Of a stretch of 20,756 nucleotides of DNA, positions 6,463 through 14,282 are shown in pieces. The notes under the pieces were generated by a model. That model was not told the DNA's origin and made no database searches. It saw nothing but the letters and a program-made list of their open reading frames with translations. A program made the position numbers and the translations under genes. Source of the DNA: an uncultured bacterium (GTDB taxonomy: Bacteria > Patescibacteriota > Gracilibacteria > UBA4473); contig CAMZKS010000019.1 of the NCBI GenBank assembly GCA_947311285.1, positions 1 through 20,756 of the forward strand, in the 5' to 3' direction. Each line of letters opens with the position of its first letter. Within the stretch, counting starts at the first letter, position 1.

Positions 6463-8151
6463 ATGAAGAAATTATTTATTCATATTTTATTAGCACTCAC
6501 TTTTTTTATTACAGGACACGCTTCCGCTTGGACAATTGAAGCGTTCAACCTTGAGGCCGATATTCAAACCGATGGTACGGTGGCTATTACTGAAACTATA
6601 AAAGCCGACTTTACCGGCCAACTGCAAAAACACGGTATTTTTAGAGATATCCCCGTTCAATTTATGGACGAGAATAATAAAAAATTCAAAACACCCATTA
6701 GTAACATTGAAATAACAGACGCTAATAACCACGCTATAAGTTTTTCAAAAAGCAGAGTCGGTTCAAACGTGTCTCTTAAAATTGGCAATGCCAACAAGTA
6801 TGTTAAGCAGAGTGAAACCTATATTATCAAATATAATATTTCAGGCGTTTTAAATGCGTTTAAAGAGCACGATGAATTTTATTGGAACGTAACGGGGAAT
6901 GAATGGAAGGTGCCCATAAAGCATGCGACTGCGATAGTGACGTTACCAGAAAAAAGTAAATTTTTAAAAGCTAAATGTTTTACGGGAAAAACAGACTCGA
7001 CGGCACAAAATTGCGAATTCAAACTGAACGAAAGTAGTTCTGCCGCTGGTTTCAAAACCAACCAGAACTTAAAACAAGGAGAAGATTTTACGATAGTCTT
7101 TGGTTGGGAAAAAGGTTTAGTTCGCCTTCCTCAGCGGCAAATGGCATTTGATTACGAAGGCTGGGCCAAGAAATTACAATACTTATTTTTGCTCTTTCCT
7201 TTGTGGGGCATCGCGCGAAACCTACGTATCAGAAACGAGTTAAAACCGCATAAAGCTGTTATTCCACTTTATCATCCACCAGAAAATTTAGGCGTTGGCT
7301 TGATTGGCTTCTTTGAACGAGGCAAACCACACACCCGAGATTTAACCGCCCTACTAACACAACTTTGTGTAAAGGGGCTTTTAAGTATTAAAGAAATTAA
7401 ACCGACCGGGGTCTTTAAAAAAGCAAGCTACGAATTCACCGCTTTACCCTCTAACAACGCAAAACTCGATAAAGAAGAACAATTTGTTTACGACCATCTT
7501 CTTATCGCTCCTGGAGAAACAATATCTCTTAAAGCACTGACGAAAAAGGATTCTATTTTTAAGTATTCAAACTACCAACAACTTCTGAATCAAATAAAGA
7601 AGGAAGTCAGTCACTATTTTAGAGCTTCAAAGATTAAACCTTTAAAATTTCTGGGAAGCGTATTTCTATTTTCATCTATATTTTTCGGAGCCATTATTTT
7701 CAGTGTATTGGCCAAAAGTGCTTTACCCATTTTATTTTTTATAACAGGCGCGGTCGCGACTTTTGCACTGCCTCAATTTGATAAAAAAGGACAACTGCTT
7801 AAGCACGACATTAGGGGGTACAAACTTTTTTTAAACACGGCCGACAAAGAACGAATTAATTGGAGTGAAGCCCAAAATATATTTGAGGGAAACTTGCCTT
7901 ACGCTATTGCTTTAAACATGACGGACAAATGGGCTAAAGTTTTTGACGATAAAATCCAACCACCAGAATGGTTTGAAGGCCAAAATATTTCCAACCTAAG
8001 TTCCCTCGAACGTGGTATAACTCGCTCCGCCTCACGAGCCATCGTATCTTCGGCACCACGAAGTACGTCGTCCTCACGTGGCAGTAGTGGCTTTAGTCGT
8101 GGTGGACGCTCTGGTGGCGGTTTTGGTGGCGGCGGTGGTGGTTCTTGGTAA
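6463..8151 (+). CDS. DUF2207 domain membrane protein with Gly-rich C-terminus
   Basis: The start MKKLFIHILLALTFF at 6463 gives a signal peptide (about residues 1-22, ending near HASA-W); the open frame continues upstream inside lemA but that part is a shadow. Residues ~25-210 form a beta-rich extracellular domain typical of DUF2207 (EAFNLEADIQTDGTVAITET, then IFRDIPV). A membrane segment follows near LFLLFPLWGIARN, and a hydrophobic hairpin around residues 395-440. The C-terminus ends in a Ser/Arg/Gly-rich tail finishing GGFGGGGGGSW, common in DUF2207 and TPM proteins. It pairs with LemA; function unknown. Length 562. Confidence 0.88.
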   Translation: MKKLFIHILLALTFFITGHASAWTIEAFNLEADIQTDGTVAITETIKADFTGQLQKHGIFRDIPVQFMDENNKKFKTPISNIEITDANNHAISFSKSRVGSNVSLKIGNANKYVKQSETYIIKYNISGVLNAFKEHDEFYWNVTGNEWKVPIKHATAIVTLPEKSKFLKAKCFTGKTDSTAQNCEFKLNESSSAAGFKTNQNLKQGEDFTIVFGWEKGLVRLPQRQMAFDYEGWAKKLQYLFLLFPLWGIARNLRIRNELKPHKAVIPLYHPPENLGVGLIGFFERGKPHTRDLTALLTQLCVKGLLSIKEIKPTGVFKKASYEFTALPSNNAKLDKEEQFVYDHLLIAPGETISLKALTKKDSIFKYSNYQQLLNQIKKEVSHYFRASKIKPLKFLGSVFLFSSIFFGAIIFSVLAKSALPILFFITGAVATFALPQFDKKGQLLKHDIRGYKLFLNTADKERINWSEAQNIFEGNLPYAIALNMTDKWAKVFDDKIQPPEWFEGQNISNLSSLERGITRSASRAIVSSAPRSTSSSRGSSGFSRGGRSGGGFGGGGGGSW

Positions 8152-8171
8152 CCACCTCTACCCTTCGGGCC

Positions 8172-8196
8172 TGCTTCGCGAAGCAACATATGTTGC
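8172..8196. repeat. Two overlapping perfect palindromes
   Basis: TGCTTCGCGAAGCA (8172-8185) and GCAACATATGTTGC (8183-8196), each 14 nt and perfectly self-complementary, overlapping by three bases. They lie between the DUF2207 stop and the dispersed repeat. They could be hairpins or sites for a dimeric regulator. Confidence 0.5.
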
Positions 8197-8254
8197 CTCC
8201 TAAATCAAGGTGAATTGCCCCTAGGCAAGAGAGGGTGCCCTGGAGTATAGGAGG
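8196..8254 (+). repeat. Dispersed repeat A, copy 1
   Basis: About 60 bp bounded by inverted CCTCCTA/TAGGAGG, sharing the core blocks CAAGGTGAATTG and GGGTGCCCTGG with the reverse complement of 19715-19779. The internal order of blocks is the same, so this is a real repeat family, REP- or MITE-like, without coding capacity. It supplies a GGAGG 17 nt or more upstream of the murI ATG, too far for a normal ribosome-binding site. Confidence 0.75.
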
Positions 8255-8271
8255 AGAGAAATTAAATAAAA

Positions 8272-8946
8272 ATGAAGATTGGGATTTTTGATTCGGGACT
8301 AGGAGGGCATTTCACTTTAAAAAGATGTGAAGCCCTATTACCTGAACACTAGTTTGTTGGTTTTTTTGATCAAGCTAACGCACCTTACGGTGGCCGATCA
8401 CAGCAAGAGATACTAGACTTCACAGAAACAGGTATTAACACACTCTTTACACAAAACTGCGACCTAGTCCTGATTGCTTGTAACACAGCCTGCACACAAG
8501 CCTTAAGGCGTCTGCAAGAAAAATATATACATCATAAGATTTTAGGTTGTTTAGTCCCCGCCGTAGAAACAGCCGTTGATACTAGTTCTAAGCACATTGG
8601 TTTAATTGGAACCCAACGAACTATTGATAGTCGAAAATATGATCGTGAAATTTTTAAGATTAATCAAAAAACTAAACTCTATAGTTTAGCGACTCCCAAG
8701 TTAGTGCCTTTTATTGAGAATAATTTAGCTCTTAGTACGCAAGCGCTTAATTATCTTAATAACTCAATAGAGACGCTTATTAAAACGGGAAACATAGAAG
8801 CCTTAATACTCGGTTGCACCCATTACAGTGTGTTTACTGACTACTTAGAAACAAATTATCCGACGCTCAAAATTATTGACTCGGCTCAGGCACAGGCAGA
8901 AAAATTGGTAGGTTATTTAGAGCGACATCCAGAACTACAGCAATAA
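8272..8946 (+). pseudogene. murI: Glutamate racemase gene interrupted by an in-frame TAG
   Basis: MurI makes D-glutamate for peptidoglycan. Reading from ATG 8272 the frame is continuous to TAA 8944-8946 except for one TAG at 8350-8352 (codon 27). Before it: KIGIFDSGLGG, the family N-terminus. After it: APYGGRS, ACNTA with the first catalytic Cys, IGLIGT, and LGCTHY with the second catalytic Cys. The TAG falls just before the FVGFFD strand, where relatives often have an aromatic or charged residue. Without the stop the product is 224 residues, short for MurI (about 255-285). The stop may be a recent mutation, a sequence error or a suppressed codon. The 3' end overlaps the convergent gene by 12 nt. 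Confidence 0.85.
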
Positions 8947-11250
8947 CTTCGCCGGTCGCAGCCCTTCAATTTTTTGAACTAGTGGTAAATCTGGCACGCT
9001 AATTTTACCAACATAAAGATCCTCTACATCTCCTCCACGGGCTAAAAATCTATCAATCTCCCGTATTCCCATAAAGTACAACGCATCTTTAGTGAAAGCC
9101 CCTTTCGTGTTACTGTTGTCGTAACCTCGCTTAGATTTTAAACAAAGCTTCCAAGCTAGTTCATCACTTAAATCAAAGGTCGATTTTAAATAATTATACA
9201 AATCATGGAACCCCATTTTCTGCGCCATATAAAGCGCTAGAATTTGATAAGCAGGCGTCAAATATTTATCACCAAGCTCTAACCCTAATTGATTTTGATT
9301 CCAAATAGCTAAACCTTCTTCGGTTCTCAAATAATTAGCCGTCCCCCGCTCTAAAATACGTAATGGTTGTGCTTTTCCGTTTTCAAATCTAAACACATGC
9401 GTTCCAATTTCATGCACTAGTAGAGCCTTCAAACGATTCGAGCTAAACTTAGCCCCTTTTTTAACCAAAATTGCATCTCGTTTAGTGACTTGAATATCGG
9501 CCACTGATTCGTCTAAAATTTTGATCTGCCAGTGCCCTAGTTGATGTTGTTTCAAGAAATCTCTTAAAATTTCTACAGATTTTTTTGTGTCTAAAATAAG
9601 ACTTTCATCCTCCTTAAGATTTCGTTCATTCCTTTTTATAAACTTCAAAGCCTCTTGATACAGGTGTCGGGTTACTTTACCAAATACCGCTTGAGATAGA
9701 TCTGAAAATTCTTGACTACCTCGAGCTTCTAACATCATCAATTTACGCTCTAATTCTAAAATTTTATCTGCATACAATGGATAAAGCGCATGATTTACTT
9801 GAGGAATTTTCTTCAAGTCATTTCGCATCTGCACAAAATCCAAATCTAAGTCTCGATACGAAAACCGAGGCGAAAACCCGGAATTAGCCAAGAATAAAGC
9901 TTTTTGTTCTGTTAAATTTCGCGGGTTAATATAGCTCAGCAGTTTGATTTGGGTGTCCACTTCACAAACCTTACGGTCAATATTTTTAAGCATCCGTTCA
10001 TCTACCGATGCGGTCGAGGTTGCGGCTAAATTCTCTTGTTCAAATTTTTTATTCGTATCGATATAAAAATCGGTTAAAAACTTCCCCGCCAAAAATAAAT
10101 CTGCACCAGACTTCTTCTCTTTCATTTTCACAATTGGCAGCTTTAATCGCTTCCCCTCTAAGGTTATATCCAACAGTTTTTCATTTTCATCAAAATACTC
10201 TGCTGAAATTAAGTTTGTATCACTATTTAAATCAATTTTCGCGATTAAACTTTGTGGAGGAATAGTATTCAACAAGACGTTTTCCGTTATGCCTAAAATT
10301 GGTTTTGGGATAAAGCTGGCTTCATAAATAGATTTTTCAGCAAACAATGTTTTAGAAATATCCACGCCTTCTTCTGGCGTTAATACTTTTAGATCCATTA
10401 CTTTATCAAGTCGTTTTTTCATGGGGATTTGGTTGGCCACTTGGATTTTAAGTCCTGGTCGAGCATTGACCTCAAGCACCGCCACTCCCCCTTTTGTAAC
10501 CACTAAATCAACGCCTAAAAAACCAATTTTGGTTACTTGTTGAATTTTTGAACACGAATATAAAATCTCATCCCAATGAGGAATTTTAAAACCCTGAGCC
10601 GGTTCCCCATTAGGCAGCTTACGAATAAATTTCGATTTTTTAGCGGCGCCAGTGGTAACCCCTGAACCGATATCTATTCCCATCGCAATGGCTCCAAGCT
10701 CCATATTCGCCTTTCCTTCAGATTCTATTGTCGGTACCCGTAACATCGCCATTACCGGCACCATGTTAAACACAATCACTCGAATATCAGACAATCCCGT
10801 TTGAGTTAACGAGCGAAAATCTGGGTGTGGATCCAACTTTTCTTCAACCAATACATCATCATGTGTGCCTGAAATTGAATACTTTCCTTCTAAAATATCG
10901 ATGCACTGTAAGTACATTTGTTCCTCGTCTAATTTTTTACCAGAAATAGTTAGCCAATGCTTTCCTTTTTTCCCGACGATTACCAAAATTCCGCCACCGG
11001 CAAAACCACGGTTCGGTTTGATAACAAAAGTATCAGGTAGGCCTTCAAAAAACTCATGCGTTAATTGTCTTTGATTCTTAACTATTTGATACAGCTTCGC
11101 CACGCCTACGCCTCGAGATTCTAAAAACTGTTTCGTAAAAATTTTATCATCTGCAAATTTTTTACTTGCTGCAGAATTATAACGCGAAATGTATAATAAA
11201 TTTCGTGCATTCATTCCTAGAATGCCAGCCGTATCTTTAGAAAAAATCAT
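8935..11250 (-). CDS. Three-domain enzyme: ATP-grasp amidoligase, degenerate retropepsin, DUF1704/MATCAP-type metallopeptidase
   Basis: 771 residues. Residues ~1-300 are a RimK-related alpha-L-glutamate-ligase-like ATP-grasp: FVIKPNRG (K78), glycine loop RGFAGGG (81-87), LVEEKL, and metal-binding VLEVNARPG (E260, N262). Residues ~320-400 look like the RimB/retropepsin-like zinc-protease family (LIAKIDLNSDTNLIS, later LAGKFLTDFYID), but the catalytic D-T-G is DLNSD, so probably inactive. Residues ~410-771 are DUF1704: HEIGTH (613-618) then QPLRILERG and TEEGLA (643-648), matching the HExxxH plus 'QEGLA' glutamate of the family that includes the tubulin carboxypeptidase MATCAP. The protein could both add and remove an amino-acid modification. 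It begins 3 nt after the 7TM gene stop and is cytosolic by sequence. Substrate unknown. Confidence 0.85.
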   Translation of the reverse strand: MIFSKDTAGILGMNARNLLYISRYNSAASKKFADDKIFTKQFLESRGVGVAKLYQIVKNQRQLTHEFFEGLPDTFVIKPNRGFAGGGILVIVGKKGKHWLTISGKKLDEEQMYLQCIDILEGKYSISGTHDDVLVEEKLDPHPDFRSLTQTGLSDIRVIVFNMVPVMAMLRVPTIESEGKANMELGAIAMGIDIGSGVTTGAAKKSKFIRKLPNGEPAQGFKIPHWDEILYSCSKIQQVTKIGFLGVDLVVTKGGVAVLEVNARPGLKIQVANQIPMKKRLDKVMDLKVLTPEEGVDISKTLFAEKSIYEASFIPKPILGITENVLLNTIPPQSLIAKIDLNSDTNLISAEYFDENEKLLDITLEGKRLKLPIVKMKEKKSGADLFLAGKFLTDFYIDTNKKFEQENLAATSTASVDERMLKNIDRKVCEVDTQIKLLSYINPRNLTEQKALFLANSGFSPRFSYRDLDLDFVQMRNDLKKIPQVNHALYPLYADKILELERKLMMLEARGSQEFSDLSQAVFGKVTRHLYQEALKFIKRNERNLKEDESLILDTKKSVEILRDFLKQHQLGHWQIKILDESVADIQVTKRDAILVKKGAKFSSNRLKALLVHEIGTHVFRFENGKAQPLRILERGTANYLRTEEGLAIWNQNQLGLELGDKYLTPAYQILALYMAQKMGFHDLYNYLKSTFDLSDELAWKLCLKSKRGYDNSNTKGAFTKDALYFMGIREIDRFLARGGDVEDLYVGKISVPDLPLVQKIEGLRPAKLLL

Positions 11251-11253
11251 AAA

Positions 11254-12801
11254 TTATTCTTGTGAATCTTCTCGCAGTAAACTACGAAATTTAATGTATT
11301 CTGACATTCTTAATCCTGTGAATCGCCCAAGCCAAATCGTTCCCAAAATTGGAAGTAAAATCAGCTCTGGCATAGCTAAAACATTGTCTTTAATTAAATT
11401 CCAATCCACAAAGGCATAAGCAATTAATGAAACCAGAACCGTTTCAACCACCGCAATTAAGGCGCTTCTAATACCTTCAGCTGACTGAGAGGATAAAAAT
11501 TTTTCAGAAATTGAAGACATCACCATCATTGGGAAAATCGTGAGTGATAAATCCAACGATGCCTCAAAATATACGGCTAAACCGAGCACTAAAAAGAAAG
11601 ACAGAGCCAGGCAACTAAGCAACAGCGAGACCTTAGGAATATAGAGTAATTCAACTTTATCAAACAGCACTCGAATCGCCCAGCTCACCAACATTACGAC
11701 CAAGAAAACGGCCATTCCAAACTGTAACCCTAACACCAAGAAGGCTAACGCCAGCATTAAAGGCGCCAACACCCCAAAAGTGGAAACTCCCACAAACTGT
11801 CGAAAGAAAGCAATCATGAAGGCTAAAAATGGAACCGATAATAGTAAATAAATTACCGTTTGTGAAAGTCCTGACGAGGTAAACAAGTTAAGCAAACGAC
11901 TAAAAGGCAGATAAACTGGGATTCGACTTTTTTCATCCACTTGTTTCACTTCAATGCCTCTTAAATTTAGTTCGCTATATATATTACTAATATTATCTCG
12001 CGTAAAAATCGGATTAAGGGCTTCTGGTCTCGTTAATAAAATAAACTCTGGCTGCAGAATTTCATACACAGGCTGTATTAGTTTTGCGTCTCTATCAAGC
12101 GAGCTTGAAGAAATTTGCACCAATAATTTAGTTTTAAAATCAAACGGTGATTCCGCCGGAATCAAATTCCAAAACTGAGCAAAGGCCTGAATTGTTTGCG
12201 TTGAAGACGTGTAGAAAATGATAGATTCAGAATCACTAAAAGTACCTAAATTTTCTTGAAATTTCCGAATCACACTGTCTTCCTTTGAGAGGTCACTTGA
12301 ATCTTTTGGGACTTCAATCACATTTAATAGTATTCCCTCTTTTGCCGCTTCTGCGTCAACGGAGGCAAGTGTTTCTTCTAATACATCGGTAATCAACACC
12401 ATCTGCTTTGTGTAAACCAGAATAGATTTCTCAATTGATTCGCTCTGTGCGCCCTGCGTTACTTTCATTCGAACCTTATAAACACCTGGCTCGGTAAAAG
12501 CGTATTTCACTGTCTCTCCAAATTTAATATCAGATCCATCACCAAAATTCCATGAATAGTTTGGATTCCCAAAATCCGATAAAGACATGATTTTAGAAGG
12601 TGTGGCATCAAACACCACCTCATTTCCCAAGGCCACTACATCTGGAATTTCTATCGCCGCACTCAAGAACGCTTTCTCTTTCTCAAGCACTGATACCGGA
12701 GGGTTTACCACTGCGTTGGATTCATCAATTTCTATCGCTGCGTCTTGTGCGAGCGCGGTTAAACTTAGCCCGAGTACAAGTGACAAAAATATTTTTTTCA
12801 T
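11254..12801 (-). CDS. Signal-peptide PKD-domain protein with C-terminal 7TM (inactive-transglutaminase-associated) domain
   Basis: 515 residues from MKKIFLSLVLGLSLTALAQ, a signal peptide. This start is chosen because a -10-like TACAAT ends 7 nt before it; longer in-frame starts (12894, 12810) lie upstream of or inside that promoter. Residues ~45-130 form a PKD fold with WNFGDGS. Residues ~130-300 are an alpha/beta region I do not recognise. From ~310 there are about seven hydrophobic helices with FRQFVGVSTFGVLAPLMLAL and a final LGRFTGLRMSEYIKFRSLL, matching the 7TM domain usually fused to an inactive transglutaminase. Here PKD takes the place of that transglutaminase. It is the first gene of a two-gene operon with the ATP-grasp/MATCAP enzyme and probably presents or anchors its target at the membrane. 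Confidence 0.82.
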   Translation of the reverse strand: MKKIFLSLVLGLSLTALAQDAAIEIDESNAVVNPPVSVLEKEKAFLSAAIEIPDVVALGNEVVFDATPSKIMSLSDFGNPNYSWNFGDGSDIKFGETVKYAFTEPGVYKVRMKVTQGAQSESIEKSILVYTKQMVLITDVLEETLASVDAEAAKEGILLNVIEVPKDSSDLSKEDSVIRKFQENLGTFSDSESIIFYTSSTQTIQAFAQFWNLIPAESPFDFKTKLLVQISSSSLDRDAKLIQPVYEILQPEFILLTRPEALNPIFTRDNISNIYSELNLRGIEVKQVDEKSRIPVYLPFSRLLNLFTSSGLSQTVIYLLLSVPFLAFMIAFFRQFVGVSTFGVLAPLMLALAFLVLGLQFGMAVFLVVMLVSWAIRVLFDKVELLYIPKVSLLLSCLALSFFLVLGLAVYFEASLDLSLTIFPMMVMSSISEKFLSSQSAEGIRSALIAVVETVLVSLIAYAFVDWNLIKDNVLAMPELILLPILGTIWLGRFTGLRMSEYIKFRSLLREDSQE

Positions 12802-12808
12802 TGGCCTC

Positions 12809-12836
12809 ATTGTAATGAGTAAGACTGCAATGAAAA
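12809..12836 (-). promoter_or_regulatory. Promoter of the PKD-7TM/amidoligase operon
   Basis: On the minus strand, TTTTCA (12836-12831), 16-nt spacer, TACAAT (12814-12809), then exactly 7 nt to the ATG at 12801. This predicts a leaderless transcript. The -35 matches at 4 of 6 positions and the -10 at 5 of 6. Confidence 0.45.
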
Positions 12837-12910
12837 GTGCATTTCTGACATAGATGACTTTTAAATTAAACGGTTGTGTGCTTTTCCCTCGCAATGACAG
12901 AGAGTTTTTT

Positions 12911-12916
12911 TATAAT
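12911..12916 (+). promoter_or_regulatory. -10 box of dut-tilS
   Basis: Perfect TATAAT, exactly 7 nt before the dut ATG at 12924, so transcription should start at or next to the A of the ATG (leaderless mRNA). No good -35 is seen. Confidence 0.55.
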
Positions 12917-12923
12917 TTAATTA

Positions 12924-13367
12924 ATGAAAGTTCAAATTCACCGTTTAGACAAAAATTTAGCCCTTCCAAAATTTGAAACGGATGGTAGTTTTGGTTTTGA
13001 TTTTTTAGCCCGCAAAGACACCATTGTAAACCCAGGAAAAATTGGATTAGTGCCGGGAAATGTAGTTGTTAAATGCCCTGATGAATTAGCGCTGTTAATT
13101 TTACCTCGTAGTTCAACGTATCGTAAAACAGGCTTGGTATTCCCTCATTCTGTGGGCTTGGTTGACCAAGATTACTGCGGCCCTAAAGACGAAATAATGA
13201 TTCAATTAGTGAATAACACCGATAAAGAAGTGACGGTAAATAGAGGCGACAAAGTCGCTCAAGGCTTATTTGTACGCACGCCAAAAATAGAATTCACCGA
13301 AGTGGAGGAAGACTTTTTAGAGAAAGATTCACGAGGTGGGTTTGGCAGTACTGATAACACGCAATGA
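12924..13367 (+). CDS. dut: dUTP diphosphatase
   Basis: Hydrolyses dUTP to dUMP and pyrophosphate, keeping uracil out of DNA and feeding dTMP synthesis. All five trimeric-dUTPase motifs are visible: GFDFLARKD (1), PRSST (2), GLVDQDYCGPKDE (3), RGDKVAQGLF (4) and SRGGFGST near the C-terminus (5). Motifs 1 and 3 are slightly unusual (GFDF for AGYD, QDYCGPKD for DxxYxGE). Length 147 is typical. Its stop overlaps the tilS ATG (ATGA), so the two are translationally coupled. Confidence 0.93.
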   Translation: MKVQIHRLDKNLALPKFETDGSFGFDFLARKDTIVNPGKIGLVPGNVVVKCPDELALLILPRSSTYRKTGLVFPHSVGLVDQDYCGPKDEIMIQLVNNTDKEVTVNRGDKVAQGLFVRTPKIEFTEVEEDFLEKDSRGGFGSTDNTQ

Positions 13368-14269
13368 GTATCGACTTAGAAAAAATATTTCAAACCTTTC
13401 TTCAACAACAAAACTTAGAAGGAGAAAAACTACTCCTAATGATTTCTGGTGGCGTGGATTCGATGGTGTTATTACATGTAGTGGCACAAGTGGTAGCCCC
13501 AGAGCTTTTATCCGTCTTTCACTTAGACCACAACACCAGAGTGAATTCTACCAATGACTCACTTTTTGTACAAAATATTTGTTCAAAAAATAATATTAAA
13601 TTTTATGGAGAAAAATTAGATACACAACCAGAAAAAAACATTGAGGCTTCGTGGAGAAGTGAACGAAAACGATTGACGCTAAAAGCCGCTAGCAACTTTG
13701 GTGCCACTAAAATTTTAACCGCCCATCACGCTACGGATTTAGTAGAAACTATGATTTTCAGACTTACTAAAGGTGCTGGTCCTTCTGGCCTATCACCCTT
13801 TGATAACAGTATTAAACCATTCTGGAACATCCATAAACAAGCCTTAATTAATTATGCCAAACAACATCAATTAGAGTGGCAAGAAGACTCCTCCAACTTT
13901 AACACAAAATTTGAACGAAACTTAATTAGATTAGAAATTTTGCCGGTGCTGAAAAAAATCACACCAAACTTAGAACAAGTCTTTGTACGCGAAGCAAAAA
14001 CCTTCAGCCAACTACAAAACTTTGTAGAGACACAACTTCAAACACTCTGCTCATTAGAGATCGAGCAGAAAATTATCGCCTTAGAGAAATTCATAAATTT
14101 ACACCCGACCCTGCAAAACGAGCTATTAAGGACTATTGCCACAAAAACACCCAGCCAGTCAGAATTGGAAGATTGTTTGAAATGGCTACTTCACAATCCT
14201 CGAGGGAATTCACAAAAAAATATTGGCGGTACTAATTTAAAAATCAAATCCGGTACCCTTACTTGGTGA
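13364..14269 (+). CDS. tilS: tRNA(Ile)-lysidine synthase
   Basis: Converts C34 of the tRNA-Ile CAU anticodon to lysidine using ATP and lysine, which switches decoding from AUG to AUA. It has the PP-loop SGGVDS (about residues 28-33), HLDHNTR, the EASWRSERKR helix, TAHHATDLVETMIFRLTKGAG and EDSSNFNTKFERNLIR, all TilS hallmarks. At 301 residues it is a short form without the extra C-terminal domains of the E. coli enzyme (about 430). It overlaps dut by 4 nt and ends 13 nt before the convergent aroA-NUDIX gene. Confidence 0.94.
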   Translation: MSIDLEKIFQTFLQQQNLEGEKLLLMISGGVDSMVLLHVVAQVVAPELLSVFHLDHNTRVNSTNDSLFVQNICSKNNIKFYGEKLDTQPEKNIEASWRSERKRLTLKAASNFGATKILTAHHATDLVETMIFRLTKGAGPSGLSPFDNSIKPFWNIHKQALINYAKQHQLEWQEDSSNFNTKFERNLIRLEILPVLKKITPNLEQVFVREAKTFSQLQNFVETQLQTLCSLEIEQKIIALEKFINLHPTLQNELLRTIATKTPSQSELEDCLKWLLHNPRGNSQKNIGGTNLKIKSGTLTW

Positions 14270-14282
14270 TTTTTGTTGTGAA

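Noticed and set aside
7899..8189. Minus-strand proline-rich ORF opposite the DUF2207 C-terminus
   Set aside because: It is the antisense shadow of the Gly-rich tail; no independent start signals or family features.
8350..8352. TAG read as a sense codon throughout this organism
   Set aside because: TAG ends lemA, the patatin gene, the MIP gene and Arg leader 1 at sensible places, so a genome-wide reassignment is not supported.
10008..11419. Plus-strand ORFs opposite the amidoligase and 7TM genes
   Set aside because: All are antisense shadows of conserved minus-strand domains with unnatural composition.
12802..12894. Longer N-terminus for the PKD-7TM protein
   Set aside because: The extra residues precede a clean signal peptide and the 12810 start lies within the predicted -10 box.
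12886..12899. Segment CCTCGCAATGACAG resembling a widespread palindromic repeat half-site
   Set aside because: Only one half and one copy in the window, overlapping the dut promoter region; too short to call.
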